A stretch of DNA of 6,676 nucleotides from Frankiales bacterium (GTDB lineage: Bacteria; Actinomycetota; Actinomycetes; JAFAQI01). The notes beneath the pieces are model-generated. The model was not told the origin of the DNA. It did no database searches and worked only from the letters and a program-made list of their open reading frames with translations. This document shows, piece after piece, positions 5,890-6,676 of the stretch. The position numbers were made by a program, and so were the translations under genes. The stretch is from contig JAFAQI010000261.1 in NCBI GenBank assembly GCA_019246495.1, forward strand, positions 1 to 6,676, written 5' to 3'. Position 1 is the first letter of the stretch, and each line of letters begins with the position of its first letter.

Positions 5890-6676
5890 GTGCGACGACT
5901 GCTCTCTGCCACGTTCGTGACCACGGCTGTCGCCGGCTTCCTCGCCGTACCCGTGGTCGGCGTTCCCGTCGCGCAGGCGCATCCGGTCCGCGCGACCGTC
6001 GTCTCGCTCCCCACGCGCACCCCCACCCGGCACGGGCCGGCGACCGTGCTCACCCGCGTGCACACACGCGCGTTCTCGCTCGTCGGGGCGACCTGGCGCC
6101 GCGGCACGCTCGACCCCGGGACGACGCGGTTGCAGGTGCGTGTCCACCAGCACGGTCACTGGAGCGGCTGGCAGGACCTGGGCGCGGAGGACGGCGGCGC
6201 CGACGGCGGCACCCCCGACGGCCGTCGCGCGGCCGCGACCGTGGGTGCGAACCGCGTCGCCTCGCCGTTGTGGGTCGGCCCGTCCGACGGCGTCGAGGCG
6301 CGGGTCGTCGGCCCGCCCGCCACGCATGCGCCGCAGGCACTGCCGTCCGCCCCTGCCGCGCTGCGGGTGGTGCTCGTCGACGGCGGCAGCAGCGCTGCCG
6401 ATGCCGACCCGCGTCCGGTCACCGTCACGGGTGGCTCGGTCGCGGCTGCCGCCGAGTCACAGCCGACGATCTTCACCCGATCGGACTGGGGCGCGGACGA
6501 GAGCCTGCGTCGGCATGCCTGCCCCGCCGGTCCGGACTATGCGCCCGGCATCGTCATGGGCTTCATCCACCACACCGACAACGCGAACGGTTACAGCCGC
6601 GCCGCGGTGCCCGGCATCATCCGCTCGATCTACGCCTACCACGTGAACTCCAACGGCTGGTGCGACGTCGGTTACA
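5890..6676 (+). CDS. Secreted N-acetylmuramoyl-L-alanine amidase / peptidoglycan recognition protein (3' end off the window)
   Basis: The family hydrolyses the bond between N-acetylmuramic acid and L-alanine in peptidoglycan, acting in the cell wall. 262 residues are visible. Residues 1-30 form a Sec signal peptide: VRRLL, a hydrophobic core to about 27, and cleavage expected after AQA (28-30). Residues about 31-190 form a less conserved, Arg/Gly/Asp-rich wall-exposed region with WSGWQDLG and an Ala/Gly-rich stretch. The amidase_2/PGRP domain starts near TIFTRSDWGADESLR; His227 in GFIHHTDN is the first expected zinc ligand, and Tyr262 in WCDVGY, the last whole codon in the window, aligns with the catalytic tyrosine of PGRPs. 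The remaining zinc ligands (His and Cys) would lie beyond the edge, so activity cannot be confirmed here. It is transcribed divergently from the TIGR03089 gene. Confidence 0.9.
   Translation, partial: MRRLLSATFVTTAVAGFLAVPVVGVPVAQAHPVRATVVSLPTRTPTRHGPATVLTRVHTRAFSLVGATWRRGTLDPGTTRLQVRVHQHGHWSGWQDLGAEDGGADGGTPDGRRAAATVGANRVASPLWVGPSDGVEARVVGPPATHAPQALPSAPAALRVVLVDGGSSAADADPRPVTVTGGSVAAAAESQPTIFTRSDWGADESLRRHACPAGPDYAPGIVMGFIHHTDNANGYSRAAVPGIIRSIYAYHVNSNGWCDVGY

Noticed and set aside
1..6676. Mobile element, CRISPR array, tRNA or toxin-antitoxin content
   Set aside because: No repeats with regular spacers, transposase motifs, tRNA cloverleaf or small gene pairs were seen; every gap over 100 bp is described and the rest is coding.

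Overview
The window reads as an ordinary, densely coded stretch of chromosome from a high-GC Gram-positive bacterium (Actinomycetota). The basis is very high GC at third codon positions, frequent GTG starts, several starts with a TAnnnT hexamer 6-7 bases upstream and no Shine-Dalgarno (leaderless expression), a TIGR03089-type protein known from actinobacteria, and acyl-CoA dehydrogenase and CoA-transferase subunits resembling mycobacterial FadE25, ScoA and ScoB as I remember those sequences. The genus cannot be resolved by eye. I see no phage, transposon, CRISPR, tRNA or rRNA signal, and no clear evidence of a new multi-gene system.

Layout: (1) 1-1158, minus strand: a UDP-glucose 6-dehydrogenase family enzyme whose C-terminus runs off the left edge. 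(2) 1159-1195: a 37-bp divergent gap with two back-to-back candidate leaderless promoters. (3) 1196-2365, plus: FadE25-like acyl-CoA dehydrogenase. (4) 2366-2450: a gap almost filled by a 66-nt hairpin. (5) 2451-3629, plus: an exported or membrane-anchored protein with a proline-rich linker and a glycoside-hydrolase-like barrel domain. (6) 3640-4401 and 4398-5090, plus: the two subunits of a succinyl-CoA:3-oxoacid CoA-transferase, translationally coupled, apparently with their own leaderless promoter overlapping the stop of the gene before. (7) 5098-5760, minus, convergent: TIGR03089-type truncated AMP-binding-like protein. (8) 5761-5889: a 129-bp divergent control region with a 9-bp tandem repeat. 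(9) 5890 to the right edge, plus: a secreted N-acetylmuramoyl-L-alanine amidase / peptidoglycan-recognition protein, cut at its predicted catalytic tyrosine.

Two themes run together. One is acyl-CoA and ketone-body metabolism (acyl-CoA dehydrogenase, CoA-transferase). The other is cell envelope: UDP-glucuronate supply, a peptidoglycan amidase, and an exported putative glycan-acting protein. From memory, mycobacteria also keep TIGR03089 and fadE25 relatives close to envelope genes, so this looks like a variant of a conserved neighbourhood. The observations most worth following are the interlocked promoters at 1156-1198, the strand-polarised hairpin at 2372-2437, and the uncharacterised exported protein behind it.
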